A stretch of DNA of 64,000 nucleotides. Origin: Maritimibacter sp. REDSEA-S28_B5. Lineage in GTDB: Bacteria > Pseudomonadota > Alphaproteobacteria > Rhodobacterales > Rhodobacteraceae. Below the pieces are notes generated by a model. The model saw only the letters and a program-made list of their open reading frames with translations, was not told the origin of the DNA and did not search any database. Every line of letters begins with the position of its first letter. The stretch's first letter is position 1. Where the stretch lies: positions 1 to 64,000 of the forward strand of contig LUOO01000036.1 in NCBI GenBank assembly GCA_001626765.1, read 5' to 3'. The position numbers and the translations under genes were made by a program. This document shows positions 63,523 to 64,000 of the stretch, piece by piece.

Positions 63523-64000
63523 ATGACGTATCATCCCTTTCATACCTTCGGATCCGAACGCGGGGGGCGCTGGCTCATCACCTGCGACCATGCCCGCAAC
63601 TTCGTGCCGTCGCAGGTTGCGGGCGGCGATCTGGGGATCGCGGCCGAGGATATGGCGCGCCACATCGCCTATGATCCCGGTGCGGCGGGGGTCAGCCTCG
63701 CGCTGGGCGAGATCCTCGACGCCTCGGTCGTCTGCTCGAACTTTTCCCGCCTCGTGATCGACCCGAACCGGGGCGAAGACGATCCGACGCTCGTGATGAA
63801 GCTCTATGACGGCACGATCATTCCCGCGAACCGTCACGTGGGGGCGGAAGAGGTCGAGCGGCGCCTGAACCTTTGCTACCGCCCCTATCATCAGGAGGTC
63901 GAGGACAACATCTTGCCGCGCTTGATCGGAGAACTTGAAAGCTCCTCTGACTACCAGGCCCGCCGTGAGGCGATCCTGCAGCACAATGCCCGTTCCTCCA
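63523..64000 (+). CDS. N-formylglutamate amidohydrolase-like 5' part joined to XdhB-like sequence (partial)
   Basis: The frame is open from the ATG to the window end (159 codons). Residues 1-123 are typical of N-formylglutamate amidohydrolase: LITCDHARNFVP, FSRLVIDPNRGEDDPTL, LYDGTIIPANRH and RLNLCYRPYH, a gene that often neighbours pyk in Rhodobacterales. From about residue 121 on (63883), the text PYHQEVEDNILPRLIGEL and SSDYQARREAILQHNA instead matches the middle of the xanthine dehydrogenase molybdopterin subunit XdhB as I recall it. The two parts share PYH at the join. So this is a chimera by deletion or assembly, in frame. The 3' end lies outside. Confidence 0.72.
   Translation, partial: MTYHPFHTFGSERGGRWLITCDHARNFVPSQVAGGDLGIAAEDMARHIAYDPGAAGVSLALGEILDASVVCSNFSRLVIDPNRGEDDPTLVMKLYDGTIIPANRHVGAEEVERRLNLCYRPYHQEVEDNILPRLIGELESSSDYQARREAILQHNARSS

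Overview
The window is G+C-rich DNA (rows counted in ordinary genes run near 65-68% G+C) with the gene content of an alphaproteobacterium of the order Rhodobacterales (Roseobacter/Paracoccaceae type). The pointers are a pyk gene followed by an N-formylglutamate amidohydrolase-like gene, accD-folC with a GTGA overlap, short YrhK-type membrane proteins, and intergenic boxes of the 'GTATTTGTGAAGCAGTGAAG' type that I associate with this order. There is no prophage, IS element, CRISPR array or rRNA operon. One tRNA-Met(CAU) is present.

Layout. 1-2.3 kb: end of a thiamine-precursor-type ABC importer (permease, ATPase, NMT1/THI5-like binding protein). 2.3-11.7 kb: a divergent catabolic locus. A XylR_N/V4R regulator with a decayed sigma-54 AAA+ domain faces an operon of a dihydroxyacetophenone-dioxygenase-like cupin, an SDR dehydrogenase, a five-gene branched-chain-type ABC importer and a zinc alcohol dehydrogenase; a PAS-LuxR regulator follows. 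11.8-17.7 kb: lipoprotein, polytopic membrane protein, LrgA/LrgB pair, cobO, a repeat-rich spacer, and a frameshifted fadH. 18-32 kb: UnbV-type FG-GAP protein, ROK repressor, xylose-type importer (xylF-xylH-ATPase), then on the minus strand a probable glucosylglycerol cassette (ggpS, HAD phosphatase, gpsA), then a plus-strand operon of ABM monooxygenase, aldose epimerase, xylB and a MauG-type dihaem protein. 32-46 kb: argH, TlpA-like thioredoxin, DUF2946/PepSY genes, sterol desaturase-like protein, dehydratase plus FMN reductase, accD-folC, rhodanese and LysM proteins. 46-64 kb: zapE, MFS transporter, Lrp/ald pair, glycan-type gene, tRNA-Met, SH3 protein, mscS, mscL, EF-hand protein, pheT, two YrhK paralogues around an ASCH gene, a low-G+C insert, pheS, rplT, rpmI, pyk, and the start of an N-formylglutamate amidohydrolase-like gene.

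Most notable: (1) the 3' end of pheS is present twice, about 0.63 kb apart as direct repeats that bracket a low-G+C gene of unknown function, as expected for integration at a gene 3' end; (2) livH and fadH have lost internal segments, and the last gene changes from N-formylglutamate amidohydrolase to xanthine dehydrogenase XdhB sequence at a short shared motif, so three deletion-type junctions occur in 64 kb and are either real deletions or assembly artefacts; (3) the regulator at 2.3-3.9 kb has lost the Walker A lysine and the GAFTGA loop and sits next to a 25-bp near-perfect palindrome; (4) a ggpS-phosphatase-gpsA osmolyte cassette lies inside a pentose-uptake region; (5) a composite intergenic repeat with matching internal spacing occurs near 15.5 and 39.2 kb.
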